Shown: piece after piece, positions 39,520 through 51,289 of the stretch
How positions within the stretch are numbered: the first letter of the stretch is position 1
Layout: each line of letters starts with the position of its first letter
From: Meghimatium bilineatum
Lineage: Eukaryota; Mollusca; Gastropoda; Stylommatophora; Philomycidae
Direction of reading: 5' to 3'
NCBI GenBank assembly: GCA_034231615.1
Contig: CM067317.1
Coordinates: 44,710,652 to 44,774,651, forward strand
Length of the DNA stretch: 64,000 bases
Notes under the pieces: model-generated
Told to the model about the DNA's origin: nothing
Databases searched by the model: none
What the model saw: the letters and a program-made list of their open reading frames with translations, nothing else
Program-made: the position numbers and the translations under genes

Positions 39520-40500
39520 CAGTAATTATTACTAATGCGGACGTTTTTATAAGAATTGTCTATTGTCGTAACGTCCACACTTGCCGCTGAGGGTAGAGGT
39601 TTGTATAGAAGATGTAGTCTGTGTTCCAGAGCCAAGTATGTTGCTATAGTTGTAGTGTAGTCATGTTTATTCAGGATGGTCTTGATATTGTCTTTCTTTT
39701 CCTTGGTCTGCCCTTGGCTTTTTATCATTAGTTAAATCTTGTTATACGCTCTAATGGGGCCGTTCATCCTCATAAGACGTCCAAACAATTTTATCGGTTG
39801 TTTCTCTATATACTTGATGCACTATGTTATACTTAGTATCTGTCTGATGTTCTAATTGCGCACCTTGTCGAGTCTGGTGACTCAAATAGTCTTACTTAGA
39901 CATTTCGCATGTTTCGATCTTTCTCTTATGTGTAGGTGTTAGTTGCCAAGTCTGACATTGGTAGCATAGTGTTGGCAGAACGATGCTCTTACTTATGTGT
40001 TTCTTTACTTCCGTGTTGTTTTTTGGGTGTTATAGCAAAAGTGACATCTAGTATATCACAATATTTGCCTTTTTTACATCTTGTTTCTATCTCTCAATTG
40101 ACTCATCCGTCTTCTGTAAAGATACTTCGTAGGTACTTGAACTCTTTGACTTGTATTATTTTTGTGTTCTCTATTTGAATGTTTAAATGCTCTGTTGATC
40201 TCGTTATTTGCATAGTTTCTGCTTTTTGTCTGTTAATATCGTTATTTGCATAGTTTCTGCTTTTTGTCTGTTGATCTCATTATTTAGATAGTTTCTGCCT
40301 TTTGTCGGTTGATCCGCATGTTGTATTTATTGCATATTCTTGACTGTGAATTGATGTGAGTTTGCAGTTTTTCTTCGTCATCATACATGATGTTTTTATC
40401 GTCAGAAAAAAGCAGTTCATTGAGTTTGTTTTTAAGTTGTTCATTCTCTGTTGTTTCATAAATCAGAAGTTGTATAAGAATACGCATATAAATTCTACTA
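39520..40500 (-). pseudogene. LINE RT fragment with internal 35-bp triplication
   Basis: The minus strand reads ENEQLKNKLNELLFSDDKNI then MYDDEEKLQTHINSQSRICN and MRINRQKAETI, the RT palm region with FSDD in place of FADD. The downstream thumb part is in several frames. The segment TTATTTGCATAGTTTCTGCT plus TTTTGTCTGTTGATC (plus strand) is present three times at 40205-40310, a local expansion within the coding remnant. Confidence 0.75.
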
Positions 40501-40549
40501 CATATGACTGTATATAAACATAAGATGACAGCTATGTTGATGGAAAAGA

Positions 40550-41330
40550 TCTAAAGATAGTAAGAAACATGTATTGGAAACAAACAGCTGTGTCGAGTGT
40601 TGACGGCAATGTAGGAGAATTTCAAAAGATAGAGATGGGCATCAGACAAGGATGTGTAATGTAACCAGATCTTTTCTTCCTGTATACAGAGGATATTATA
40701 TGAAACTTAGAAAGCATGCTAGAAATAGCAGCTAGAGGTTACAAAATCTGAATAATCTAACATATGCTGACGATACAGGTCTGATTGCAGGGGGAGAAAA
40801 AGAAATTTAAAGTTTGTTAGACATGGTAGTACAAAAAAGTGAAAACAAAGCTCTCAGTCTAAACAAGAAGAAACTAGAAGTAATGGCTGTTTCAAGAAAT
40901 ACACACCGCCAGAATACAGCATTACTATCTATGTTATGTTATGTTCCTCCAGGGCCATAGGCGGCGCATAGGGCAGAAACCATAGCTTTCCATTTCTGTC
41001 TGTGTTGCCAGGTCTTTCAATTGTTGCGTGTTGTTTAGGTTCATTGACATGCCTTCTCTATTAATGGTTCTTCGTAGAGTTTCTATAGGTCTCCCTCTTC
41101 TTACTCTAGGTGGCACCCAATATAGTGACTGCTGGGGAATTTTTAGGCTGTTCATTCTGAGAACATGGCTGATGTAAGTCCAACGCCTTTGTCTAATGAA
41201 GGAAGATATATACTATCTATGATTCAACATTAAATCATGGGGATAAAGTCAAGTATCTTGGAACCATTTTAACATCAGATGGCAGGTGCTCCAATGAGTA
41301 ACAGTAATTACAGTAAGAGTAACTGTAACA
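40550..41330 (+). pseudogene. LINE RT fragment split by another LINE
   Basis: Reads VRNMYWKQTAVSSVDGNVGE, KIEMGIRQGCVM (RT motif RQGC), a YADD region near 40765 (LTYADDTGLIAGGEKE in part) and VVQKSENKALSLNKKKLEVM. It continues after the insertion as SWGDKVKYLGTILTSDGRCS. Related to 11755-11990. Confidence 0.85.
40934..41210 (-). mobile_element. Nested LINE 3' fragment with TSD and (AACAT)n tail
   Basis: A 277-bp 5'-truncated insertion between perfect 11-bp repeats TACTATCTATG at 40923-40933 and 41211-41221. It encodes the end of a LINE protein (NSLKIPQQSLYWVPPRVRRG then RPIETLRRTI...MESYGFCPMRRLWPWRNIT) and ends on the minus strand in AACATAACATAA. This tail type differs from the GAA tails elsewhere in the window. 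Confidence 0.93.
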
Positions 41331-41935
41331 ATGAAACAGTAACCCTATGATTTAAAAAAAAATTGATAGAACAAGGGGATCTCATCCAAATTTCTCGTTT
41401 TTGTATATAGGAAACACTTAATGTGTCAGCCTAAGTGTGAGAGTTTCATAATAATTTTTAAAAATATTTTAGACAGATGCATACAATTTTAAAAAAAAGA
41501 ACACACTAATTGGTAAATGCAAGTTTAAAGTGAAAGTACATCAGGAATAGATTTATCAACTTTGTTTTGACACAATAATTAATTAAAACAAATATGTTGA
41601 CAACTGTACATATTATCCCCCCTTCATTGCAAACGTAAAACCACTTTCTATAAAGTGAAAACCACTTTCTATAAAGTGGGAAGTTCTCTGTTTACTGTGA
41701 CTAAATTATATTTTATTAATGAAGCATTATGTTTAGTCAGTGTGACTATCTAAGACACAATAGTCAAGTTTTCTTCCAGTAAACAGAGCCCTATTTCTAT
41801 CTCGTGAACACAGTTCACGAAAGTTAGAGTGCTCTTAAGATGTCAACATTAGGACTAGTAAGAAAAACCAAAACACAAACAATGCGTGGTGTGTACTGTG
41901 ATATGTGGTTTAGATCAGTGAATGTGGTTTAGATC
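41331..41935. other. No gene recognised
   Basis: AAACCACTTTCTATAAAGTG is duplicated at 41638-41678, each copy containing the palindromic ACTTTCTATAAAGT. GTGGTTTAGATCAGTG is duplicated at 41905-41940. Nothing else. Confidence 0.55.
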
Positions 41936-42225
41936 AGTGTTGCCAATGTGGTGTGGAAAAAGAAGCAAAGTTAATGGTACTGTTATTGTTGTCTACCATG
42001 CACATCGTAAAATGTGACTAAGAAGGTTGTTTTGGGGGGGGGGGGTTGATTTGGCTCTCCTATTCAATAGAGGATCATGCTATCCAGAAATCATGCTGAA
42101 TAGGGTGTGTCAGATCGAAAGGCGCAGATATCGCAACCACGATGTAAATCATGACATACCACATTCCATTCTCCAGATTACATCCTGATAACATACAGGA
42201 GTTTGAGGACGTACACATAAAAAGA
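41936..42225 (+). mobile_element. Retroposon B copy
   Basis: Order: GTTGCCAATGTGGTGTGG, CACATCGTAAAATGTGACTAAG, GATCGAAAGGCGCAGATATCGC and CATTCTCCAGATTACATCCTG to GAGGACGTACACATAAAAAG. It contains a 12-base G run. Confidence 0.85.
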
Positions 42226-43044
42226 TAAAGCAGATACAGATCAGTGGTTCTCAAAATGTAATTAGGTCCACGTTTGGGGCTATATATTTGAAGGGAGGGG
42301 GGTAATTTCACCCAAAAATGAAACTATGGCGCAGATTCTTCCAGATCTGCGACACAAAAATAAGTTTTTGAATGTTTCTATTCTTTTTACAAAACTGCCC
42401 ACTATATCACATCACAAGGGAGAAACGATGGCTATCTGAAACAATTCTGGCGGAAAGCTCTACTGCACTAACTACTGCACTGGAGCTTCTAACTACAGAA
42501 CAGTTCTTTGATGGAATCCATATCAGCATCTGACCTGCTGGAAAACGAGGAAGAAGGAGAAAAGAATTATGCGACGCATAAGATATACGATAGTAATAAT
42601 CCTTGAGGAAAGATGACAAGCTTTTTTCTCTGGTCTATTGGAATTAATCTCTAGTGCCGGGAACAACACATCGGCTGGAAATACGAGGGCTGGGGCAACA
42701 CAGTGAAATATAAGGAAAAACGGATTTAGATACAAATGTTGTCAATATGTATACACACAACATACTAGCGAATAGACGCAAAGACATACGAAGTTTTGAA
42801 AAAGAAACCATCATCAGGACAAACTATAGCTGACTAACAATGAATAGAAACACACGTATGACGAAATGGGAGGCAAGGGATGATGAAAGTGGGAGAGAAA
42901 GAAGCACAAGCACAAGTGATTATTAAGGGAGTGATATTACGGATGATGTGATCAACCCTGGTAACAGGACATAAAAAGAAAATTGAGATCTTGTCAACAA
43001 GACATAGATGCTTTCCATCTTAGTTCTCACTCTGGATAATTGAG
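42226..43044. other. No gene recognised
   Basis: Chance frames only. The A/G-rich stretch near 42540-42610 and the segment at 42760-42920 show no repeat or coding signal I can name. Confidence 0.5.
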
Positions 43045-43290
43045 TCTGCGTTTGTTCTCAAACTCCTGCAAATTAGCGTTTTGTCATTGTTCACAACATT
43101 GATGCGAGATCTTCGCTTTTGACCTAACACATTCGACTTTATAATGGCACTGTATCATTTTGACCTTATATAGGAGGGGGCAGCCAACTCCACCATATAA
43201 CCTCCTTAGTCGTTTCTTAAAATATACATGGAAAGCAAACAGTATTGCTATTATTTGTTCCCCTCTCGAGATTTAAAAAAACACTAATGG
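43045..43290 (-). mobile_element. Retroposon B copy, degenerate
   Basis: GCGTTTGTTCTCAAACTCCTGC, CCTAACACATTCGACTTTATAATGG, AACCTCCTTAGTCGTTTC and AGTATTGCTATTATTTGTTCC. Confidence 0.85.
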
Positions 43291-44410
43291 TGTGTGACTT
43301 TTTAAAAACAATTTGTGTTGTCTAGTGCTTTTGACGGAACGAGTTGGTGGCACTTGCCTAAACACAATACGTGTTAAATGGTGGTTATTTTGTGCATCTA
43401 TCATTCAGGGCAATATACCGCTAATTTTCCCAAACAACTTGCATATCATATATTAATAAAAGAAAAGTGTGAAAACCAGAATACTGGTTTCATTAGTTAT
43501 TATAAAGATAAAGAATGCAACAGATCGCATGTAACCCATGTCTGCTGAAAGACACCAGTACAAATAGAAATGACCGGAATATACCGATCAAAAATTCCCC
43601 ATTACACATTGTTTACTACACTGTATAATCTTGTCTCTCAATTAGTTGTGTGGACTATTTGAAAATAATCCATCTGAAGTCACATTATTTAACCATTACA
43701 GTGATTTTAATTGGTCACTTTTGTATACATTGTGTCGACAGCCAATGACAAATCAACGTCAAGTAAAATCATTTAGAAGAATGAGTTCACGTGACTGTAT
43801 TTGACGAGAGACACGGTACAGTAAGTCGATATGACCTAGCAAAAGACAATCTCATAAAACGTTTACAAACAAAAATGTAATAGTCATGATTGAATGATTG
43901 TCCAAACAAATGTCAAGTGTTTTGTTTTTGCGAAAACTAATTGTACTTGAATTAAACTCACAACATAAAAACATGACTCTTTTTGGAACTTGACGTTTTA
44001 AAAACATAAAAACGTGATTGCAATGCAAAAATAGGATAAAAACTGAGGCTCTGTATGGAAAAATAATTTTGTGCAATATATTTTGAGGCTCTGTCTAGGA
44101 TAGCAGGGCTATAGAGAGTGGACATTTCCATTATTCATTAAGGGTCATAACCCCGCAGATACTATCAGATAAGGGGATGTAATACATGTGAAATGTATTA
44201 ATATGTGCAAATGTATTAATAAATCATAAGAACACAAATATTTTGATCTGATCATGTGGTAATATAATTTAAATAAACAACTCTCATTTATCTTGAGTGA
44301 TTTTGTGTAACTCTTCCCCGTTCTACTATTTATAAAAACGTTTTTTTGAAAGCAATATGCACGACATTCTTCCCTAACTGTTGACATGGTGAACAAAAGT
44401 GTGGCACATA
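43291..44410. other. No gene recognised
   Basis: AT-rich sequence without a supported exon, repeat family or RNA gene. TTGAGGCTCTGT-type phrases recur at 44045 and 44083 (GAGGCTCTGT...GGA), a small duplication. Confidence 0.5.
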
Positions 44411-44419
44411 AGCTTTTGG

Positions 44420-44960
44420 ATGTTAAGGGATAATGTCCGTATAAGGTTCAAGTTCCCCGCGGAACTTAAATACAAAAGTTGGCTCTTGACTTTGTATGGG
44501 AACTAGTGTCAGTAGTCCGTTCACATGTCTTAGACTCCACCGCGGGGTCAAGGTTCAGCCAGTGTCGAGTCAGCTCGCTCGTCACAGTACCGCTTGGGAT
44601 CTAGGCTGGTTCCTCCCCATATGACATGTTAAGACAGGACGAAGTCACCGGGGTGAAGTTTTCGGTCGTACGGAATGTTAACAGCATAAACGTGCTCAGC
44701 TAAGTGGTGAGCTATACTTAGCGTCCGAGTGGCTTTCGAATGTCGGCGCCTGCTATGTCATACCGCCTCGAAAGAGGATTACGGGGGTATAGGAGAGCTG
44801 CTTAGAAAGTGCTTCACTCGACTTTTTTGTCATGAAATTATCTAAATTTTAGTATTATTTGTATTTACACGGTTACCACTTAAACGTATTTTTGATACTG
44901 TTATTTATTGGAAAGAATAAACAATATAGATAAAAAGTAATAATATAGTCTTACAGTTTT
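44420..44960. other. GC-rich island, possible solo LTR or promoter
   Basis: 44450-44825 stands out as GC-rich and CpG-rich in an AT-rich setting (CCCCGCGGAAC, CCACCGCGGGGTC, GTCGGCGCCTG). A TATA-like ACTTAAATACAAAAG lies near 44465 and AATAAA near 44917, with TGTTAAGGG at 44421 and CTTACA at 44951-44956, which would suit a solo LTR of about 540 bp. No target-site duplication or LTR-element coding was seen, so a first exon or CpG island remains possible. Confidence 0.35.
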
Positions 44961-45735
44961 TATGGCCATAGTTCTTAATTCGTAATTTAAAAGATCTAAT
45001 TATAATTTCGTTAACACAAGAAAATAAATTTAGTATTCACGAGAAAAAAAATGGGATTGCAATTTGTCAGTTTTAAAACGCTTCATTTTTGAGAGAAAAT
45101 TTACTTTCAACAATAACGCAATTCCACAATATAACGACATCCACCTGTGTCAGCTGAGTTTAAAAAAAATGTAAACTCAAAATATTTTGACTTGATACAT
45201 TGCTTACTAAAATTGCGGAAATATATATTTGTTTATGTTAATGGCACGTATGTATTGTAATTGTATGTATTGAGTGCAAAGATGTGTCCAGGTCTCACCA
45301 AGATTGTCTTGGTTTTATAACACTGACTTATATCTCGCCCTGTTTTGCCTATGTCCCAGTTTCTATAACAGTTTACAAATACAAGAAATGTGTTACGTGT
45401 TCAAATCAACACACTTGGTCTCGCTTTGTTCAAGTGAATAAACACGCTTGGTAATCCTAAATGCGGTAGAGCGTGAAGACTTTGATTTATTTATACATAG
45501 ATCAGTGGTCATAAGGTATTTTCTGTAGAAGTATTAATTAATTCATAGTATTATGTGATTGCCATGTGTCTTCTGTCACGGAGATTATCCAATAAATAAA
45601 TTAAATTTCCATCACAGCTGACCTATGTTCTTTGATATAATTAAAAAGAAAGAATCTCTTCAAGAATCTGTTTCTAGTAAACAAAAATCTGAACGTAGTG
45701 ATAGTTAGATAAACTTAATTTCCAATAGAAATCGT
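44961..45735. other. No gene recognised
   Basis: AT-rich; several AATAAA hexamers but no frame of interest. Confidence 0.5.
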
Positions 45736-45739
45736 CCTT

Positions 45740-46230
45740 GGTTGGCGGGTCTGAAAGGGGAGCATGGGGAGCTAAACTGTTACCTGTCAAGCATATCGTA
45801 AGCAGCAACTAAGAGGAATTTAAGGTGGAGTTTGTTGTCCCATAAAGGCCTGTAGGGTTGAGATATTCAATTTTCCGTCCTTTAGCAAATCAGAATAGGT
45901 CTATGCCTTTTAGCATTAGAAATTTGGCCAAAATGCGGGCAAAAAGTCTCTCCCCCCACCCCGTAGAGATTTATACAAAATGAACATCACATGAAGATCT
46001 GATACACGAAAACACACGAATGACTTTTTAAAGGGAATTACTCCCCCCTCCCCCTACTTATATGACCTATAACATATTTATAACACTTGTCTCACCCCAC
46101 AGTGTCAAATTGACCTAGAGGCTATGCTGAAGTTCGATTTGTCAGTTAAGCTGTCAATTATGGCACAACGTTTATCTGGACTATATCCTGCTGATCTGCA
46201 GGAGCTTGAGAATGGATACAGAAGATGAAA
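45740..46230 (+). mobile_element. Retroposon B interrupted by a ~240-bp insertion
   Basis: The 5' part (GGCGGGTCTGAAAGGGGAGC, AAGCATATCGTAAGCAGCAACTAAG) ends near 45845, and the core and tail resume near 46085 (CCCCACAGTGTCAAATTGACC, ATCCTGCTGATCTGCAGGAGC, GAATGGATACAGAAGATG). The insertion has C-rich runs and matches nothing else in the window. Confidence 0.75.
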
Positions 46231-46624
46231 CAAGAAGTTGAAAAGATGTTTACACCAGAAGGCATCTATCTTGAACAGATGTGTGCACCAGAAGGCATCG
46301 ATCTTGGTGAAGAATGGATTATCTTTTCAAGACTATCTTTGCAATCACTAGAGAGTTCATTGATAAACATATGACTGTGAATGAATGCTGTGTTCACGGA
46401 GTTCATCTCCGAACATTTTCATGACACAGATGACGTAAGACACAGACGATCAAAATAATCCACAATCTGTGGTTCGAATGGACTTTTACCACCAGATCAC
46501 GTGGAATAACAGTTCACGAAGCCAGTAGAGCCTTCACTAAACAACAAGCAGCCTAACGATGTGTGTGTTTGCTGTAACGCAAGTACACTTGCTAGAAATT
46601 GAAGCCTATTTACGCTAAGACGAT

Positions 46625-46840
46625 ATCAACATCATCATCAGGTGCCATGCCGGCTGGCGTAGGCGACCATGGCTCTCCATATCTCCCTGTCTCCAGTATT
46701 ATGTATCAAGCTCGTCGTTGTTTCCCTGCCGTGCCATGTTGTCAAACTGTCTAATATATTTTCACGTTGTAGCCATCTGTCTCTGTTGCCTTCAATCTTG
46801 CCTGTTGTGACTATATTCTCCAAACCTCCTTGTCTCATGA
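46625..46840 (-). pseudogene. LINE C-terminal fragment
   Basis: Encodes MRQGGLENIVTTGKIEGNRD, then WLQRENILDSLTTWHGRETT and EIWRAMVAYASRHGT, the C-terminus of a LINE protein (compare 56155-56385 and 48900-49022). It is followed by a CATCATCATCAGG-type 3' end. Confidence 0.82.
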
Positions 46841-47700
46841 AGTGGCCAAAAATATGAAGATTGTCTTTTTCTTATATTATTTATTAGGGTCCGTTTCGCA
46901 TTTGACTCTTTCAACACTTCCACATTAGTTTTTCTGACAGGCCATGATATTCTAAGTCCATGATGTCAACATACCTTAACCAAAAGGTTGTAATCCCTTA
47001 TCGACCAATCATCAACTAAGGAGACATTTATTCATACACTGTAAATGTCACGTGACTGTGTCTCCTGTGTACATCGTTATTAGTTTACAGTGTATACGTT
47101 TTTGAGTATTCCTGTATTTCTCGGTCGTTGGGTTTTTATGGGTTAGCGTGAGGATAAAATGAGAGGATTGATTGAACAGGCCTAAGTCTGACCTATTTAT
47201 TCGAGGTTCTTAATCAGAGTTGGCACGTTCTTTTTTTTTTTTTATAAAGTGACATTTCCCCGTAAACATGACAGAAGTTTAACATTACCATAGCCTATTC
47301 ATTACAGATGAGGTACCGTCTTCGCACGAAAGGTCAGCGACAGTTCCCATTTACCTCATGTTCGTCTCCGTGCTATCACACCATACTATAAGCCTATAAC
47401 CCGGTGTTGTGGCACACGCCCCAAAGGTGAAAAGGGGGGGGGGGGGGAATTTCATTGTTTGGGGGACACTTTAAAAAAATTCTGTTCTTGAGATTTAGTT
47501 GTCCATTATATGTTTTGAAAATTTAGCCTACTTAACTGTTTTTTTTTCCTTTTAATAATTTTCTAGTGTTTTCTTCCTAAAACGCAAGTCTTGTGTCCTG
47601 AACAAGTTATAATTAGGTTTCATTTATGGAATAAGTCATTTTTTGAATAGACCTATAAAAAATGTAGGACTGGGGGGTGGCATCAGAATTTTTGAAAGAT
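46841..47700. other. No gene recognised; poly-G tract
   Basis: A 14-base G run at about 47436-47449 and a T run near 47230. CTAGTGTTTTCTTCC-type AT-rich sequence otherwise; no supported exon. Confidence 0.5.
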
Positions 47701-47749
47701 TGAGGGTGGGGAAAGGTTTAAAGAAAAGGTTGGGTAAAACTGCTATAAC

Positions 47750-47950
47750 CTGCCAGGTTCACAGTAGTACCACATGGGATGAAACAACACCCAGAGTTCT
47801 CCAGCAAATTCTTTCTTCAGCGACGCAGATGAGTGTGAAAATATCTTGACCTATCCAGCCCTTGATGCTGCCTGTCCATGATTTTCTTAGTCTTTGTCTG
47901 CTTCTTCCAACCTCGACTGTTCCCTGTAGTATAGTTTATAACGAATAATC
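47750..47950 (-). pseudogene. LINE C-terminal fragment
   Basis: Reads RSRQRLRKSWTGSIKGWIGQ then DIFTLICVAEERICWRTLGV, the end of an RTE/Jockey-like protein (R..W.d.I..W.g......l.aeeR..WR). Confidence 0.7.
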
Positions 47951-48059
47951 ATATCATCACAGATCCAAAAAAACCATCAGAGCCGCAGACAAGTTTTCAT
48001 TGAGGAAGGGGATTTACCTATAAAATAATAAATTATTACATTTTTTAATGTAATTCCTT

Positions 48060-48690
48060 CCTTTTTATGAGAAAACTGATGACTTTTTTTTATGAGAAAA
48101 CTGATTACTTTTTTGATGAGAAAGCTGATGACTTTTTTGATGAGAAAGCTGATGACTTTTTTTATGTGAAAGCTGATGGCTTTTTTATGAGAAAACTGAT
48201 GACTTTTTTGATGAGAAAACTGATGGCTTTTTTGATGAGAAAGCTGATGACTTTTTTGATGAGAAAGCTGATGACTTTTTTGATGAGAAAGCTGATGATT
48301 TTTTTGATGAGAAAGCTGATGAATTTTTTTATGTGAAAGCTGATGATTTTTTTGATGAGAAAGCTGATGACTTTTTTTGATGAAAAAACTGATGACGTTT
48401 GTGATGAGAAAGTTGATTTTTTATGAGAAAGCTGATGATTTTTTATGAGAAAGTTGATTTTTTAATGAGAAAGCTGATGACTTTTTTAATGAGAAAGCTG
48501 ATGACTTTTTTGATGAGAAAGCTGATGACTTTTTTGATGAGAAAGTTGATTTTTTGATGAGAAAGCTGATGACTTTGTTGATGAAAAAAACTGATGACTT
48601 TTTTATGAGAAAGCTGATGACTTTTTTGATGAGAAAGTTGATTTTTTAAATGAGAAAGCTGATGAATTTTTTGTGAAAAATCGTTAATGT
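48060..48690. repeat. ~24-bp minisatellite, about 26 units
   Basis: Units of TTTTTTGATGAGAAAGCTGATGAC with T-tract length changes and occasional 13-bp deletions (AAGTTGATTTTT). Frames through it give periodic MRKLMTFL or DEKADDFF peptides, not a gene. Confidence 0.95.
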
Positions 48691-48899
48691 AGGGATTTCA
48701 CCCAACTTTTGGCTAAATTCCTAGCAAATAAAAAACATGATTTCCTAAGGGTGGAAGAGGGGAGTTGAACACCCACCTCCCACCACCCACCTCCACCTAA
48801 GCAACAGACCTATAAACCATGCAAGTAGGTATATTTGTTGCTTTACTATTGAAAGTAATGATTCTTGTATGAATCTATTTTATTTCTAATGTACACATT

Positions 48900-49022
48900 T
48901 GTCGCTAGATGGACTAGTATTGTGGAACGGTAAAATTTCACAAACCGAGCTCATTGACAACACAAGAGAGATAGAGTCGTGGAGAAACATGATCGCCTAT
49001 ACCATTTGGCATGGCACTTGAT
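48900..49022 (+). pseudogene. LINE C-terminal fragment (short)
   Basis: The frame ends ELIDNTREIESWRNMIAYTI then WHGT and a stop, matching the last residues of 56155-56385 (WRSMITYTNWHGT). Confidence 0.7.
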
Positions 49023-49261
49023 TGATTGACATATTTGTCTCATGCTCTCTATAGGAGATGTGCAGAATTTGTCTGTAACATTTGTATTCGAAGGTCTGTA
49101 TCTTCTCTCCATGACTGCAGTGAGTGTTCAGCTTTCACACCAACACAACACAATAAACAACATAAGTCAGATTCAATGTTAGATTTTCACACTAACACTG
49201 ATTTATCTTTTCCAAATTAAAGTTAACCTTGACATATCAGTTATATTTCTCCAGCCTTAGG

Positions 49262-49400
49262 GGCATATCATTAAGTTTGTTTTGCGTTTTCCGTCGCTGC
49301 ATACGCAGGATCCGAGGTATCTGAAAATATTCACGTCCTCAAATTTAGGCCCATTTATCATGATGTTTGTCTGTACTTCTGTGCCGTGTGAAATTCTCAC
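49262..49400 (-). pseudogene. LINE RT fragment
   Basis: Reads GTEVQTNIMINGPKFEDVNI then FRYLGSCVCSDGKRKTN, the segment following the RT catalytic motif. Confidence 0.68.
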
Positions 49401-49404
49401 AGTA

Positions 49405-49665
49405 ATAATAAACTACAGAATCAGAAATGACAACATCAGTAACAAACACAATGCCAATTCACGATTACACCAGAAGACAATAGATTAAGAGGTTCTCACA
49501 TGCTTCCAGACTACCATCAGACAGGGCCCCCTCAAAAATTACTATACCGACAAGATGGATACAAACCAGGGGCAAACCTTTGCAAACAATGGATTACAAA
49601 AATAAATGAGTCAACAAAAACAAACATATATGAGGCATACAAAAAGGCAGTCTCCAGATTCTTGA
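49405..49665 (+). repeat. Unclassified dispersed repeat, copy 2
   Basis: Matches the reverse complement of 33680-33885 (CATGCTTCCAGACTACCATCAG, AATTACTATACCGACAAGATGG, AATAAATGAGTCAACAAAAAC). It lies between two LINE fragments. Confidence 0.6.
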
Positions 49666-49675
49666 TTAGAATCTA

Positions 49676-49975
49676 GCATCACAGCACGTGGGGCACTTCC
49701 ATAAGTGCTCCACTCTCCGTTCCAGCAGCCATCCCAGTGTATGTAGACTCAGAGTCCCAGTCAGGTCTTGCTTGTGTGACCTTTGGGACTTTCCAAAAAA
49801 TTTACTTTTCCTTCCCTCCCCTCTAGATACTTCCATTACTGACATTCTCTGTATGTGTACGTTCTCAGCCTCATTGACATCATCTTCATCTTGAAATGAA
49901 TTTATTACTGCCTTGATCAAGTCTGCTTCATCTCTTCTCAGTATTGTGCTGTCTATTGCTGCATTGCCTGCCAAT
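49676..49975 (-). pseudogene. LINE C-terminal region with HLWKCPTC tail
   Basis: An uninterrupted minus-strand frame: NAAIDSTILRRDEADLIKAV, INSFQDEDDVNEAENVHIQR and GTLSLHTLGWLLERRVEHLW, then KCPTCCDARF and a stop. By comparison with 4577-5105 this follows the RNase H domain. Its upstream side is cut by the B retroposon at 50000. It is the best preserved of the three HLWxCPxC tails. Confidence 0.8.
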
Positions 49976-49999
49976 AAAATGATATAAGCAAGTACTTCT

Positions 50000-50232
50000 T
50001 CTGCATTTTTCTCAAACTCCTGCAGATTAGCAGAATGTAGCCTAGAGAATGGATATATGCTCCTTTCGGTCTGCGACATCTGACCTCAGCATGGCTTGGA
50101 TCACTTTGACCCTATATGGGATGAGACAGTCAACTTCACCCCATAACCTCCATAACAGCCTCTTACATCCCGCATGGAATGGTAAACAGTGTTTCTATTC
50201 TGTGCTGCTATTTCAGGCCCCGAGCAACACAC
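50000..50232 (-). mobile_element. Retroposon B copy
   Basis: TTCTTCTGCATTTTTCTCAAACTCC, GCAGAATGTAGCCTAGAGAATGG, ATGCTCCTTTCGGTCTGC and CATAACCTCCATAACAGCC to CGAGCAACACACAG. The GTTTACAGC segment is deleted. Confidence 0.88.
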
Positions 50233-50780
50233 AGTTGAAAAACAAATAACAAATGTTATTAGAAAACTTTTTTAATAAAGTATAAACATAATATTCGAAA
50301 CAGAGAAAATATTTGCTCAAAATATCAGCTATATTCAAATGTTTTATTCTAAACAGAGAAAATATTTGCTCAAAATAGAAGCTATATTCAAATGTTTCAT
50401 TTGAAGATCACCAGGGTACACTCCGGATAATGGAATAAATTGTCAAAATGTATATCTTAGCTGTGATATCTGATATTTTCATCCCACTTCAGTATGACTT
50501 CTGAGCCAATATGACTTTTTATAGAATGTGACCAGCCATCAAATGCCCTCACGACCGAGGAAGTGTATCCATGAGATACCCAGGGGGGATGGATAAGCTT
50601 ATCATGTCTGGGGAAATATATCCATGAGATACCCAAGAGGATGGAAGAGCTTATCATGTCCGAAGAAGTATATCCATGAGATATCCTACCCAAGAGGTTG
50701 GAAGAAACTAGAGATATCAATGACTCACAGCAGCATCAGCCATTTATAATCTCTCAATGCATGTACACATTCTTTACTTC
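50233..50780. other. Non-coding; 35-bp and ~57-bp duplications
   Basis: AAACAGAGAAAATATTTGCTCAAAATA is duplicated at 50299-50395. From 50565 to 50700 a unit with TATCCATGAGATACCCAAGAGG...GCTTATCATGTC occurs three times; a related phrase (ATCCAAGAGGTTGGAAGAAG) recurs at 51087. Confidence 0.8.
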
Positions 50781-50935
50781 ATCCTCTTCAGCGTTCATTC
50801 TCAAACTCCCGCTGGTTCTCTCTTGTAGCAGGACAATAGTCTTATATTTCCAGCAGGGTGTAGTCCAGAAAATGGAAATAAATTATGTCGCTGTTATTTT
50901 TCCGCAATGGCTCGACACATCCATCTTTGGTGGGA
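50781..50935 (-). mobile_element. Retroposon A copy
   Basis: CTCTTCAGCGTTCATTCTCAAACTCC, TCTCTTGTAGCAGGACAAT, CAGCAGGGTGTAGTCCAGA and GACACATCCATCTTTGGTGGG. Confidence 0.9.
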
Positions 50936-51289
50936 CTTTTTTTAAAGTCCTGTTACAAAGTCATTATTTTACACTTCAATTTCCCTTCATAAAGATCATT
51001 CACAGACTCGACACGTTTTAAGCACGTCGAACTGTTCTGTCATTACCACCAGTACTATCATGTGCAGGGAAGAGATCCCTGTGATATCCAAGAGGTTGGA
51101 AGAAGGTTGGATACGAATCACACGGCAACACTGGTCATTCATAAACTTTCAAAGTATGTAGATTGGCAGTCTGTTAATTACTGTTATAAAGCAAATATTT
51201 GACACAGCAAAATTTGTAGAGATTAATCATCAGGAAACCACACAATGTGCTGAAAATTTCCCTTAGTACATGGATAATATAATATAGAG

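Noticed and set aside
48062..48690. CRISPR-like regular repeats
   Set aside because: Units are contiguous with no unique spacers; this is a minisatellite in an animal genome.
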